NCBI RefSeq assembly: GCF_022749495.1
Contig: NZ_CP094241.1
Coordinates: 1,302,001-1,366,000, forward strand
DNA: 64,000 bases
Reading direction: 5' to 3'
Origin: Neisseria macacae ATCC 33926
Lineage (GTDB): Bacteria; Pseudomonadota; Gammaproteobacteria; Burkholderiales; Neisseriaceae
The notes under the pieces were generated by a model. That model was given only the letters and a program-made list of their open reading frames with translations. It was not told where the DNA came from and did no database searches. Shown piece after piece: positions 26,480 to 34,518 of this stretch. Numbering within the stretch: the stretch's first letter is position 1; every line of letters starts with the position of its first letter. The position numbers and the translations under genes are program-made.

Positions 26480-27295
26480 TCAGTCTTTCTTCTTCAAGCG
26501 ATGGCTGACGGTATTGAAAAAGCCGCGCAGGATGTCGATGTCTTCGGTTTGCGTGTTAGCGCGGCCGAACAGGCTTTGCATACGGCGCATCAGGCGTTCG
26601 CTGTTGCGGCGGTTGAAGAAGCCGATATCGTCCATGACGCTTTCCATGTGGGCGACCATGCCTTTGATTTGCTCGTGGGTGGCGGCGTGGTCTTCCTGTT
26701 GCAGGTGGGTCATGGGCATATCGGTCTGGCTGAAGATTTCGTAACACACGACCTGAACGGCTTGGGCGAGGTTGAGCGAGAAATAGTCGGGGTTGCCGTT
26801 GATGGTCATCAGACGGTTGCATGCCTGCACTTCTTCGATGCTCAAGCCGAAGGTTTCGTTGCCGAAGACGAGGGCAACTTGTTCTCCGCGTTGTGCCGCC
26901 TGCAATAATTCGGGAACCAGTTCGCGCGGGGTTTGCAGCGGTGCAGTGATTTCGCGACGGCGGCTGGTAAGGGCGCAGGCAAGCGTGGTGTCGGCGAGGG
27001 CTTCGTCGAGTGTGGCGGCAATTACGGCGTTGTGCAATACGTCTGCCGCGCCGGAAGCGAGGATGAAACTTTCCTCCGGCAGTTGGAAATCTTGCGGGTT
27101 TTCGGGGTTGAAAACGGGCGGTTGCCCGGTCATCGGCGTGGACATCAAATTCGGGGCGACGATGGTGAGTTTGTGCAGCCCCATGGTCTTCATGGCGCGG
27201 GCGGCAGAGCCGATATTAGCAGGATGGCTGGTGCGGGTGAGGATGATGCGGATGTTGCCGAGATAGTCGGGCAATTCGGGCTTGGCTGAAGTCAT
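26480..27295 (-). CDS. TrmJ/LasT-like SPOUT RNA methyltransferase
   Basis: 271 aa with an N-terminal alpha/beta-knot domain: IRIILTRTSHPANIGSAARA (~12-31), ALVFGNETFGLS and the SLNLAQAVQVVCYE knot segment. This is the TrmH/SpoU superfamily; the closest pattern is TrmJ, which methylates the ribose of residue 32 in tRNA. A helical C-terminal extension follows. Start 27295 (MTSAKPELPDYL) matches family length; a longer frame upstream passes through a DUS pair. The divergent neighbour is suhB, with which trmJ-type genes are often adjacent. Confidence 0.85.
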   Translation of the reverse strand: MTSAKPELPDYLGNIRIILTRTSHPANIGSAARAMKTMGLHKLTIVAPNLMSTPMTGQPPVFNPENPQDFQLPEESFILASGAADVLHNAVIAATLDEALADTTLACALTSRRREITAPLQTPRELVPELLQAAQRGEQVALVFGNETFGLSIEEVQACNRLMTINGNPDYFSLNLAQAVQVVCYEIFSQTDMPMTHLQQEDHAATHEQIKGMVAHMESVMDDIGFFNRRNSERLMRRMQSLFGRANTQTEDIDILRGFFNTVSHRLKKKD

Positions 27296-27344
27296 GTTTT
27301 GTTTTCGGTTTGTTCGGGAATCGGGTATAATACGCCATCTTTTT

Positions 27345-27384
27345 GTTTTCAGACGACCTTTCGCCTTTAGAGGTCGTCTGAAAT
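27345..27384. terminator. inverted DUS pair in the trmJ-like/suhB divergent gap
   Basis: GTTTTCAGACGACCTTT and AGAGGTCGTCTGAAAT, ~12-base loop. Lying between divergent genes it cannot terminate either, so uptake is the likelier role, or regulation of an upstream transcript. Confidence 0.4.
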
Positions 27385-27471
27385 GTTCTTTAACAACGTC
27401 GGAAACGTACAAACGTTGCGTCCGGTGCAGATGCGCCGGACGGTATTTTACCTGATTTAGAAAGAAAACCC

Positions 27472-28257
27472 ATGAATCCGTTTTTAAATACCGCTTTCAA
27501 AGCCGCCCGTAAAGCCGGGCAGATGATGATCCGCGCAAGCGGCAATCTGGATGCCGTCAAAGTTGACAGCAAGGCATTCAACGATTTCGTTTCCGACGTT
27601 GACCGCAATTCTGAAATGATTTTGGTGGAAGCGCTCAAAGAGGCCTATCCGCATCACAAAATCACTTGCGAAGAAGGCGGTTCTCACGGCAAAGCCTCCG
27701 CGGAATACGAATGGATTATCGATCCGCTCGACGGTACGACCAACTTCTTACACGGCCATCCCCAATATGCGATTTCTATGGCGCTGCTGCACAAAGGCGT
27801 GTTGCAGGAAGCTTTGGTGTACGCACCTGAACGCAACGATGTTTACATGGCTTCACGCGGCAAAGGCGCGTTGCTCAACGACCGCCGTATCCGCGTTTCT
27901 TCCCGCATTGAGTTGAACCGCTGCTTGATCGGTACAGGCTTCCCTGTTGTCGATCAAAGCATGATGGACAAGTATCTGGCTATTTTGAAAGACTTTTTGG
28001 CAAAAACGGCCGGAGGCCGCAGAGAAGGCGCGGCTTCGTTGGATTTGTGCGCCGTAGCGGCCGGCCGTTTGGACGGTTTCTTCGAGTTCAACCTCAAGCC
28101 TTGGGATATTGCTGCAGGCGCGCTGATTGTGCAGGAAGCCGGCGGTATCGTTACCGATATGTCCGGCAATGAAGGCTGGCTGGAAAGCGGCGATATTGTG
28201 GCAGCCAATCCGAAAGTGCTGGCGCAAATGTTGCAAATCATTGGCGGACATCTGTAA
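27472..28257 (+). CDS. suhB: inositol monophosphatase family protein (SuhB)
   Basis: 261 aa Mg-dependent phosphatase. Metal-site motifs CEEGG, DPLDGTTNFLHGHPQYAIS (~84-102) and PWDIAAGALIVQEAGG (~210-225) are intact. In E. coli SuhB also binds RNA polymerase/NusA in rRNA antitermination; here that is only a possibility. Start ATG follows AGAAAGAAAACCC. Confidence 0.95.
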   Translation: MNPFLNTAFKAARKAGQMMIRASGNLDAVKVDSKAFNDFVSDVDRNSEMILVEALKEAYPHHKITCEEGGSHGKASAEYEWIIDPLDGTTNFLHGHPQYAISMALLHKGVLQEALVYAPERNDVYMASRGKGALLNDRRIRVSSRIELNRCLIGTGFPVVDQSMMDKYLAILKDFLAKTAGGRREGAASLDLCAVAAGRLDGFFEFNLKPWDIAAGALIVQEAGGIVTDMSGNEGWLESGDIVAANPKVLAQMLQIIGGHL

Positions 28258-28261
28258 ACAG

Positions 28262-28286
28262 GAGGTCGTTTTCAGACGACCTTTTG
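28262..28286. terminator. compact degenerate DUS hairpin after suhB
   Basis: AGGTCGT, TTTC, AGACGACCTTTT: one arm has lost the TGAA part so the two DUS cores overlap in a short hairpin with T-run. Terminator of suhB. Confidence 0.6.
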
Positions 28287-28482
28287 CTCGTTTTTAATAC
28301 GGTGTCGTGATTTAGCAATAGTAGGAATATCATCCATGTTACTTTCAGGAGCAGATAACTACCTTTTATCGCAATCTGAAAACAGGGATTCCGATTAATG
28401 ATAATATGCTCAAAGAATTGATTTGCAACAGGCCACCCCTCTGCCAATCTGATAAATGACGAACCGTATTGTTGTGAATAAT

Positions 28483-29757
28483 ATGAAGAAAAAAACTTTT
28501 TTGAATCGTCCTAAAACATCCGTTTTCCGCACCGGGCAAATTGCTGCCGCGGTGTGCGCGGCAGCATGCGCGGCAACGGCGCAAGCCTACCCTTTGCAGG
28601 CTATTTTAAGGGATGCCATGGTGTCTGACCCGATTGTGAAGGAAGCGAAAGCAACCGAAGATTCGGCCAAAAGTACGACGAAGGCTACCCATGCGCGCCA
28701 TTATCCCGTGTTGACGCTGACAGGTACCAAAGTTTTGGCGCAGAAAAACAAATATTCCAGCAACGATATGAATGACGGTGTCGGCATACGCGGAACTTTG
28801 AATGTATATTCATGGGGCGCCATCAATGCGGCGGTACGGCGCGATAAAAACAGAGAGCAATACTACCATCATCGTTATTTCGAAAATCAGGAACGTCTGG
28901 GCAGCGACATCGGCAAACTCTATTTGACCGCATTGCGCGCGAAAGAAATCTTGCGCATCAACCGTCAGAGCTTGGTCCGACACAATAATCTCCTGAAAGA
29001 TTTGAATATTATTGTGAAATACGATAGCGGCCGCCGTTCCGAACTCATTGAAGCGCGTGCGCGCCTGTTGCAGGTCGAATCATCCATCGCGCAACAACAA
29101 CGCACGATGGAATTGGCGTTGAGCCGCTTGTCCCGCTACACCGGACGGCAGTTGACGGCAGAGGATTTGGAAGATCCGTTTGCCAACGACAGCGCGGAAT
29201 CATTGGTTCGCCGTTTCAAAACCGCCGATAACAATACCAATCCTTCCTATCGGGCGCAGGTGGCAGAGCGCGACAGCGTGAAGGCAGATTTGGACGTTTC
29301 CAAAGCAGAACGCCTACCTGCCGTGAATCTGGAAGGTAATGCGAACCGCGACAACAGACAGCTTTATTTAAATGTGGCATGGAATGTCTTAGACGTTGCC
29401 GCGCGGCATAATGTACAGAAAAATGCCGATGCACTGATTGCCGCCGAATCGAAATCCGAGCAGATTATGCGCGATATTACCGAAAAAACCCAAACCGCCG
29501 AAATCGACATGCGCGAGAGCGAACGCCGTGCCGATATTGCCGCACAACATATTGCCGCTCAAAAAGACGTGGTTAAAACTTACGAGCTGCAATTTAAAAT
29601 CGCCCGCCGCACGCTGACCGACGTTTTAGGCGCATACAATGAATTGTCCAGCATCGAGCAGGAAAACATTTCGGCGCGCAACGACTTCCGCGATGCCGCA
29701 TTGGATTATCTGGCTGCGCAGGCGCAAATGGCGAATTGGGCAGGCTTGAAGCAATAA
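28483..29757 (+). CDS. TolC-family outer membrane channel of a type I secretion system
   Basis: 424 aa with a signal peptide starting MKKKTFLNRPK and cleaved after ATAQA (~35). Two repeated outer-membrane-efflux halves follow, each with long coiled-coil segments (ELIEARARLLQVESSIAQQQ; DMRESERRADIAAQHIAAQK). It would form the trimeric exit duct for the ABC/HlyD pair downstream. Start 28483 gives the typical signal peptide; an in-frame ATG at 28456 adds nine residues and cannot be excluded because neither has a good RBS. It is followed after 39 bases by the ABC transporter. Confidence 0.85.
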   Translation: MKKKTFLNRPKTSVFRTGQIAAAVCAAACAATAQAYPLQAILRDAMVSDPIVKEAKATEDSAKSTTKATHARHYPVLTLTGTKVLAQKNKYSSNDMNDGVGIRGTLNVYSWGAINAAVRRDKNREQYYHHRYFENQERLGSDIGKLYLTALRAKEILRINRQSLVRHNNLLKDLNIIVKYDSGRRSELIEARARLLQVESSIAQQQRTMELALSRLSRYTGRQLTAEDLEDPFANDSAESLVRRFKTADNNTNPSYRAQVAERDSVKADLDVSKAERLPAVNLEGNANRDNRQLYLNVAWNVLDVAARHNVQKNADALIAAESKSEQIMRDITEKTQTAEIDMRESERRADIAAQHIAAQKDVVKTYELQFKIARRTLTDVLGAYNELSSIEQENISARNDFRDAALDYLAAQAQMANWAGLKQ

Positions 29758-29796
29758 CATAAAATCTTAACATCATTACTCATTACGCGAATTATC

Positions 29797-31980
29797 ATGA
29801 AAGCAATCATCGAACATATTGTGTTGGTTACCCGTCTCTTAGGGGCGCCTGTGTCAGAAGCCGCGCTGACGGCAGAGGTGGTGCGGGATAAAAAACTCAA
29901 TGTCAACTATCATTCCCTCGTCGAAGTCTTACGCAGCCACGGCTTTGAAAACACATTGTCCAAGCGCAATCTGGAAGACATTCCATCGCTTGCCGTTCCT
30001 GTGATGATCATTCTTCACAACGAAGAGGCAGCCGTCATTACCAATATCGAAGGTTCGGGTCGGAACAGGAAATATCATATCCGTCAGGTAGATGGCTTGG
30101 AGCAGCAGCTTGATCATGACCAGCTTTCCGGTCTGTATCTGGGTTACTGCTGGTTTATCAAGCCCAAAATGGCGGCGGATACGCGTTCCGAACTGCCTGA
30201 ATACCACCTCCCCAAGGCATGGTTTTGGAAAGTCATTTGGCGTTTCCGCAGCTATTACTATCAAGTGATTTTGGCGACTGTCATCATCAACTTCCTCGCC
30301 TTGGTCAGCTCGTTGTATGTCATGAACGTGTACGACCGCGTCATTCCCAACCAAGCCTATGAAACCCTGTGGGTTTTGAGTATTGGCGTTGTCCTCGCCA
30401 TTTTGTTCGAATTTGCCGCCAAGATGATACGCGGCCATTTGACCGACATCGCCGGTAAAAAGGCCGACCTGATTATCAGCTCTGCCTTGTTCCGCCGCGT
30501 GATGGCATTGCGTCTCGCCGACCGTCCCGCTTCGTCCGGTTCATACGCCAACAACCTGCGCGAATTTGAATCCGTACGCGAATTCATGACCAGCGCGAGC
30601 CTGTTGACTTTGGTGGACTTGCCGTTCCTGTTGCTGTTTATCTTTGTTATTTCGATAGTCGGCGGCAAACTGGCATTGGTTCCTTTGGCGATTATTCCGA
30701 TTGTCGTCATTGTCGGCTTCATCGTCCAACGCCCATTGTCGCGCCACATTAACGAATCCATGAAAGAAAGCTCGCAACGTTCAGGCCTTGCCGTAGAAGC
30801 GATCGAAGGCATCGAAACCCTGAAAACCAACAATGCGACTTCATGGGCGCAACAACGCTGGGACGAATATACCGCCAAAACCTCCGCCTCATCCATCAAA
30901 GTTAAAGATACCAGCAACTTCATGGTCAACTTCGCCGTTGCCATGCAGCAGCTCAATACTGTCTTTTTGGTCGTTGTCGGTACCTATCTGATTCATGCCG
31001 ACAACCATGCGGAACGGATTACCATGGGTGCGCTGATTGCCTCCGTCATCCTGTCCGGCCGCGCATTGGCGCCGTTGGCTCAAGTTGCCGGCCTTGCTAC
31101 CCGCTTCCAACAAGCGAAGCTGGCGTTAAGAGGCGTGAACGACATTGTTTCTCGTCCGATCGAACGCAGCCCCGAACGCAAATACATTACCTTGGATAAC
31201 GTTCAAGGCAATATCGCCTTTGAAAACGTAACGTTCAAATACAAAAACGAAAGCAACAACGCAGTTGACGAGTTGCGTATCAACATCCGACCCGGTGAAA
31301 AAGTCGGTATCCTCGGACGTATCGGCAGCGGTAAAAGTACCATGCTGAAGCTGGCGAGCGGTCTGTACGACACCGAAAAAGGCAACGTAACCCTCGACGG
31401 CGTCGATATGCGCCAACTTGATCCGAATTTCCTGCGTAACCAAGTCCTCCTGTTCAGCCAATCTCCACGCCTTTTCTTGGGTACATTGCGCGAAAACATG
31501 GACTTGGCGCGTACCGACAGCTATTCGACCGACCAAGACCTGCTGACCGCACTCAAACGTTTCGGTTTGGACCAAATCATCCGCAACCACCCGAGAGGCT
31601 TGGATATGCCTTTGGGTGAAGACGGTTTGGGCCTGTCCGGCGGTCAAAAACAAATCATCGCCCTCGCACGCATGACACTGCGCGACCCCAAAGTTGTCCT
31701 TTTGGACGAGCCGACAACCAGCCTCGACCAAGGTACCGAACGCATGGCATTGAACGCGATTGCCCACTGGGGACGCAACCGCACCATGCTCTTGGTCACC
31801 CATCGTCCGCAAGTGCTGCAAATCGTTAACCGCATCATCGTAATGGAAAACGGCAAAGTCGTTATGGACGGCCCGCGCGATTTAGTGTTGCAAAAACTGA
31901 TGCAAAACGAGCAAAACAAAGTCAAAGCAGCACAACAAGCGCAGGAAAACCAACGTCCCGGCGAAGCGGCGCAAGCATGA
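29797..31980 (+). CDS. type I secretion ABC transporter with C39-like (inactive) domain
   Basis: 727 aa. An N-terminal ~130-residue domain resembles peptidase C39 but shows no catalytic cysteine, i.e. a C39-like domain as in LapB/HlyB-type exporters, used to bind rather than cleave cargo. Then six membrane helices (~150-420, e.g. VILATVIINFLALVSSLYVM) and an ATPase with Walker A GRIGSGKST (~507-515), signature LSGGQKQ (~613) and Walker B VVLLDEPTT (~633). It pairs with the adjacent TolC-like and HlyD-like proteins. No toxin or adhesin gene with RTX repeats is present in the window. Confidence 0.88.
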   Translation: MKAIIEHIVLVTRLLGAPVSEAALTAEVVRDKKLNVNYHSLVEVLRSHGFENTLSKRNLEDIPSLAVPVMIILHNEEAAVITNIEGSGRNRKYHIRQVDGLEQQLDHDQLSGLYLGYCWFIKPKMAADTRSELPEYHLPKAWFWKVIWRFRSYYYQVILATVIINFLALVSSLYVMNVYDRVIPNQAYETLWVLSIGVVLAILFEFAAKMIRGHLTDIAGKKADLIISSALFRRVMALRLADRPASSGSYANNLREFESVREFMTSASLLTLVDLPFLLLFIFVISIVGGKLALVPLAIIPIVVIVGFIVQRPLSRHINESMKESSQRSGLAVEAIEGIETLKTNNATSWAQQRWDEYTAKTSASSIKVKDTSNFMVNFAVAMQQLNTVFLVVVGTYLIHADNHAERITMGALIASVILSGRALAPLAQVAGLATRFQQAKLALRGVNDIVSRPIERSPERKYITLDNVQGNIAFENVTFKYKNESNNAVDELRINIRPGEKVGILGRIGSGKSTMLKLASGLYDTEKGNVTLDGVDMRQLDPNFLRNQVLLFSQSPRLFLGTLRENMDLARTDSYSTDQDLLTALKRFGLDQIIRNHPRGLDMPLGEDGLGLSGGQKQIIALARMTLRDPKVVLLDEPTTSLDQGTERMALNAIAHWGRNRTMLLVTHRPQVLQIVNRIIVMENGKVVMDGPRDLVLQKLMQNEQNKVKAAQQAQENQRPGEAAQA

Positions 31981-31990
31981 CGAAAAGGGA

Positions 31991-32035
31991 AAAGGTCGTC
32001 TGAAAACACAAACGGAAAGCGTTTCAGACGACCTC
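31991..32035. terminator. inverted DUS pair between ABC and HlyD genes
   Basis: AAAGGTCGTCTGAAAAC and GTTTCAGACGACCTC around ~14 bases. It lies inside an apparent operon and may attenuate expression of the HlyD-like gene. Confidence 0.5.
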
Positions 32036-32072
32036 TTTGAAAACAACAAACAGATACCGAAGATTCATCATT

Positions 32073-33299
32073 ATGAGCGAAAACAACGTTAAATCCAAAG
32101 ACCTGCATCTCATTAACGATTTGAATGCAGCCTTGCAAAAAGAAAAACACAGCGGCCAATTTTGGGTCATCATCCTGTTTTTCCTGCTGCTCGTCGTCTT
32201 TGTCGTATGGGCATACAACAGCACCGTCGAAGAAGTAACCCGCGGCAACGGCAACGTTATCCCCAGCAGCCGCGAACAAGTCATCCAAAGCCTGGACGCC
32301 GGTGTCATTACCCAAATGATGGTTAAAGAAGGCGATTTGGTCGAAAAAGACCAAATCCTGCTGAAGCTCGACGATACGCGCAGCCTTGCTGTATTGCGCG
32401 AGAGCGAAGCCAAAGTCCAAAACCTCGAGGCCACCATCGCCCGCCTGAAAGCCGAAGCTTACGGCGGCAAACTCACGTTCCCCAACAGCGTCAGCCCCGA
32501 ACTCCGCCGCCGCGAAACCGCCGCATATAACGCCCGCCGCCAAGCCATGACCGATGCCGTACAAAGTCTGGTACAAAGCAAAGCGGCGCTTGACCGCGAA
32601 ATCGCCATTACTGCGCCTATGGTTGCACAAGGTGTTATGTCCGAAGTCGAACTCCTCAAAATGCGCCGCGAATCCAGCGATCTGACCCTGCAAATTGCCG
32701 AACGCCGCAACCGTTACAGGACAGATGCCAACAACGAACTCGTGCAATCCGAATCCGAGCTGGCGCAATCCAAAGAAAACATGGCAATGCGCGCCGACCC
32801 GGTTGACCGCTCCCAAATCCGCTCCCCCATGCGCGGCATCGTCAAAAACATCAAAATCAATACCATCGGCGGCGTAGTCAACCCGGGCGAAGAAATCATG
32901 CAAATCGTTCCCGTTGATGACAAACTCCTTGTCGAAGCCTATATCCGTCCGCAAGACATCGCCTTCGTCCGCGCAGGACAGCCCGCACTGGTCAAAGTCA
33001 GCGCATATGACTACTCCATCTACGGCGGATTGGAAGGCAAAGTTACCCTTGTCGGCGCAGATACCGTCAGCAACTCCATGCAAAGCCGTGCCAACGATCT
33101 GAAGCTCGACCCCAACCAAGTTTACTACCGAGTCATCGTCCAAACTGAGAACAACGCCCTGAAAGACAAAAATGGTAAAGACATGCCGATTATTCCGGGC
33201 ATGGTTGCCACAGTGGACATTAAAACCGGAGAAAAAACCATCTTCCAATACCTGATCAAACCGATTACCCGTATGAAACAGGCATTGAGCGAGCGTTAA
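32073..33299 (+). CDS. HlyD-family periplasmic adaptor (membrane fusion protein)
   Basis: 408 aa. Short cytosolic start, one membrane helix (FWVIILFFLLLVVFVVWAY, ~29-48), a lipoyl/barrel hybrid (SLDAGVITQMMVKEGDLVEKDQ ... RSPMRGIVKNIKI), a coiled-coil hairpin between, and the C-terminal barrel ending VATVDIKTGEKTIFQYLI, a HlyD signature. It links the inner-membrane ABC to the TolC-like duct. Start 32073 (MSENNVKSKD) is taken; twelve extra codons upstream would run into the DUS hairpin. Confidence 0.9.
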   Translation: MSENNVKSKDLHLINDLNAALQKEKHSGQFWVIILFFLLLVVFVVWAYNSTVEEVTRGNGNVIPSSREQVIQSLDAGVITQMMVKEGDLVEKDQILLKLDDTRSLAVLRESEAKVQNLEATIARLKAEAYGGKLTFPNSVSPELRRRETAAYNARRQAMTDAVQSLVQSKAALDREIAITAPMVAQGVMSEVELLKMRRESSDLTLQIAERRNRYRTDANNELVQSESELAQSKENMAMRADPVDRSQIRSPMRGIVKNIKINTIGGVVNPGEEIMQIVPVDDKLLVEAYIRPQDIAFVRAGQPALVKVSAYDYSIYGGLEGKVTLVGADTVSNSMQSRANDLKLDPNQVYYRVIVQTENNALKDKNGKDMPIIPGMVATVDIKTGEKTIFQYLIKPITRMKQALSER

Positions 33300-33330
33300 T
33301 TTTCCGAATCAAACTTGCGTAACAGTCAAA

Positions 33331-33342
33331 AGGTCGTCTGAA
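33331..33342 (+). repeat. DNA uptake sequence, single copy
   Basis: AGGTCGTCTGAA, 30 bases after the HlyD-like gene. Confidence 0.9.
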
Positions 33343-33400
33343 AAACCGGGCTGCGTCCAAATCTTGGACGTTCATAAAACCCTATTTAGGCGTTCTATAT

Positions 33401-33437
33401 AAGCTGGGTTCTGTATACGACAGGGCCCAGCTTTTTT
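33401..33437 (+). terminator. intrinsic terminator after the secretion operon
   Basis: AAGCTGGG, ~18 bases, CCCAGCTTTTTT. An eight-base-pair stem with six T, not DUS-based; the likely end of the TolC-ABC-HlyD transcript. Confidence 0.75.
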
Positions 33438-33623
33438 CACTTTCAAACTGTAACGCTCCCAGATGCAGTAATCCATACAATTATATTCGTCCACCGTCAA
33501 TTCTCCTGAACGGTAGGAGCATTTCGTTTAATACCGCAAAGAAGCCCTCCATCTGCGTTGCCTTATGCGACTGTATAAATAATGGGATGTGGTTTGTTAT
33601 TTGAAGCGTAACTTTGGTCATAA

Positions 33624-33673
33624 AAACTGCACCCGTATGTTTGGATGGAATATCCAACTTTTGGGTGCAGTTT
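33624..33673. repeat. ~50 bp palindromic element with ACTGCACCC ends
   Basis: AAAACTGCACCC ... GGGTGCAGTTT with TTTGGATGG and TATCCAACTTTT inside. Second copy of the element at 26410. It is placed 28 bases after the stop of the minus-strand gene, again beside a DUS, so it could be a terminator or the fused tips of an insertion sequence. Confidence 0.55.
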
Positions 33674-33679
33674 GGTTTT

Positions 33680-33691
33680 TTCAGACGACCT
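33680..33691 (-). repeat. DNA uptake sequence, single copy
   Basis: TTCAGACGACCT between the palindromic element and the stop of the His-rich protein gene. Confidence 0.9.
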
Positions 33692-33700
33692 TTATCCGTT

Positions 33701-34030
33701 TTAGCGACGGAATTTGCTGTGGTCGAAATCATCAAATGCTTCATAAGCCGCTTGGCATTGGATGCGTTGTTCTTTATAGGGCAGTTGGCGGAAGGCTTTC
33801 CGGGCTTTGACGTTTTCTTTCAGCTCGGCTTTGTTGCTTTTGGATTTGTACCATGCAGCGCGACGGTCAAGATATTTTTTGCAGGCAGGATGCAGCTTGC
33901 TTTGTTTGGCTTTGGTTTGAGTGTGGTGGGGCTTATGGTGTTTGTGGACGGCTGCATCGGCAGGTTGGGTTGCAAAACCCAGTATCAGTGCTGCAGACAG
34001 GGCGGGAATAAGGCTTTTTCTCAGTAACAT
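33701..34030 (-). CDS. small secreted histidine/lysine-rich protein, unknown
   Basis: 109 aa. Signal peptide MLLRKSLIPALSAALILGFA with cleavage near ADA-AVHKHH. The mature N-terminus begins with a His-rich run (VHKHHKPHHTQTK) that could bind metal, followed by a basic region with two cysteines (LHPACKKYL, RIQCQAAYEA) probably disulfide-linked. Start 34030 has GGAGTCCGCC before it. No family is recognised; a periplasmic or surface location is inferred. Confidence 0.65.
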   Translation of the reverse strand: MLLRKSLIPALSAALILGFATQPADAAVHKHHKPHHTQTKAKQSKLHPACKKYLDRRAAWYKSKSNKAELKENVKARKAFRQLPYKEQRIQCQAAYEAFDDFDHSKFRR

Positions 34031-34104
34031 GGCGGACTCCTGTTTATTTAAAGGGTGCATTTCATTATATTCATGGCTTTTGTAAAAAGGAAATTTGGCA
34101 GGAT

Positions 34105-34116
34105 GGGTCGTCTGAA
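34105..34116 (+). repeat. DNA uptake sequence variant, single copy
   Basis: GGGTCGTCTGAA, first base differs from the main dialect. Confidence 0.8.
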
Positions 34117-34211
34117 AAAGCAAGCGGGGTATTTAAAGCATTTTGACGAAACCCATCTTCCATTACATATTATCAAACAGAGAAAATAATAAACTACATG
34201 AATTATCACGT

Positions 34212-34223
34212 TTCAGACGACCT
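34212..34223 (-). repeat. DNA uptake sequence, single copy
   Basis: TTCAGACGACCT. Confidence 0.9.
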
Positions 34224-34372
34224 TATGTTGCGTATGTCATCCATTGTCATGCTGTTTATTTTCAAAATTTAACACAAATCCGAATTTGCCTTATTTCATA
34301 AGCGCATAGCCGAATGAGGGTTTTGATGCAAAAAAACACATCTTTGCGGTAAGGCTTGAATCATAGGGAAAG

Positions 34373-34384
34373 AGGTCGTCTGAA
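34373..34384 (+). repeat. DNA uptake sequence, single copy
   Basis: AGGTCGTCTGAA, ~135 bases upstream of nrdA. Confidence 0.9.
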
Positions 34385-34450
34385 AGAAAATTGGGAAAAG
34401 CCCGATTTCAAAACAGCGGCCTTGTCAAGACTGGATAAGCGACGAAAAAT

Positions 34451-34496
34451 ACACTATATTGTGCCACTCGATATTAATACATACTGTATCTTGTGT
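34451..34496 (+). promoter_or_regulatory. candidate pair of NrdR boxes in the nrdA promoter
   Basis: Box 1 ACACTATATTGTGC (34451-34464) and box 2 ATACTGTATCTTGTGT (34481-34496). Box 2 fits the 16-base NrdR pattern ACACwATATATwGTGT at most positions; box 1 has the same palindromic arms but is two bases shorter in the centre. Their centres are 31 bases apart, three helical turns, the spacing typical of NrdR tandem sites. They lie 22 to 68 bases before nrdA. Confidence 0.55.
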
Positions 34497-34518
34497 TTCA
34501 GGATGGAGAAAGCTCACG

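Larger units (their letters stand above)
33300..33700. other. intergenic region with terminators and repeat remnants
   Basis: 400 bases after the secretion operon without a convincing gene. It contains a single DUS (33331-33342), a non-DUS terminator (33401-33437), a stretch with no recognisable feature (33440-33620), an ACTGCACCC palindrome (33624-33673) and another DUS (33680-33691). A weak reading frame of 87 codons on the minus strand ends here but has no RBS. Confidence 0.6.
34031..34518. other. regulatory gap upstream of nrdA
   Basis: About 490 bases with three single DUS copies (34105-34116, 34212-34223, 34373-34384) in alternating orientation and A+T-rich sequence between them. The nrdA promoter and NrdR-like boxes are at its right end. 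No gene seen. Confidence 0.6.

Noticed and set aside
28395..28412. Fur-like GATTAATGATAATATGC upstream of the TolC-like gene
   Set aside because: Only a partial match in A+T-rich sequence and no iron-related context; too weak to list as an operator.
31644..33248. Long open frame antisense to the ABC and HlyD genes
   Set aside because: Product shows no domain, spans two well-identified genes on the other strand, and arises from codon bias.
33481..33744. 87-codon minus frame after the His-rich protein
   Set aside because: No RBS, runs through a palindromic repeat and a DUS, no recognisable domain.
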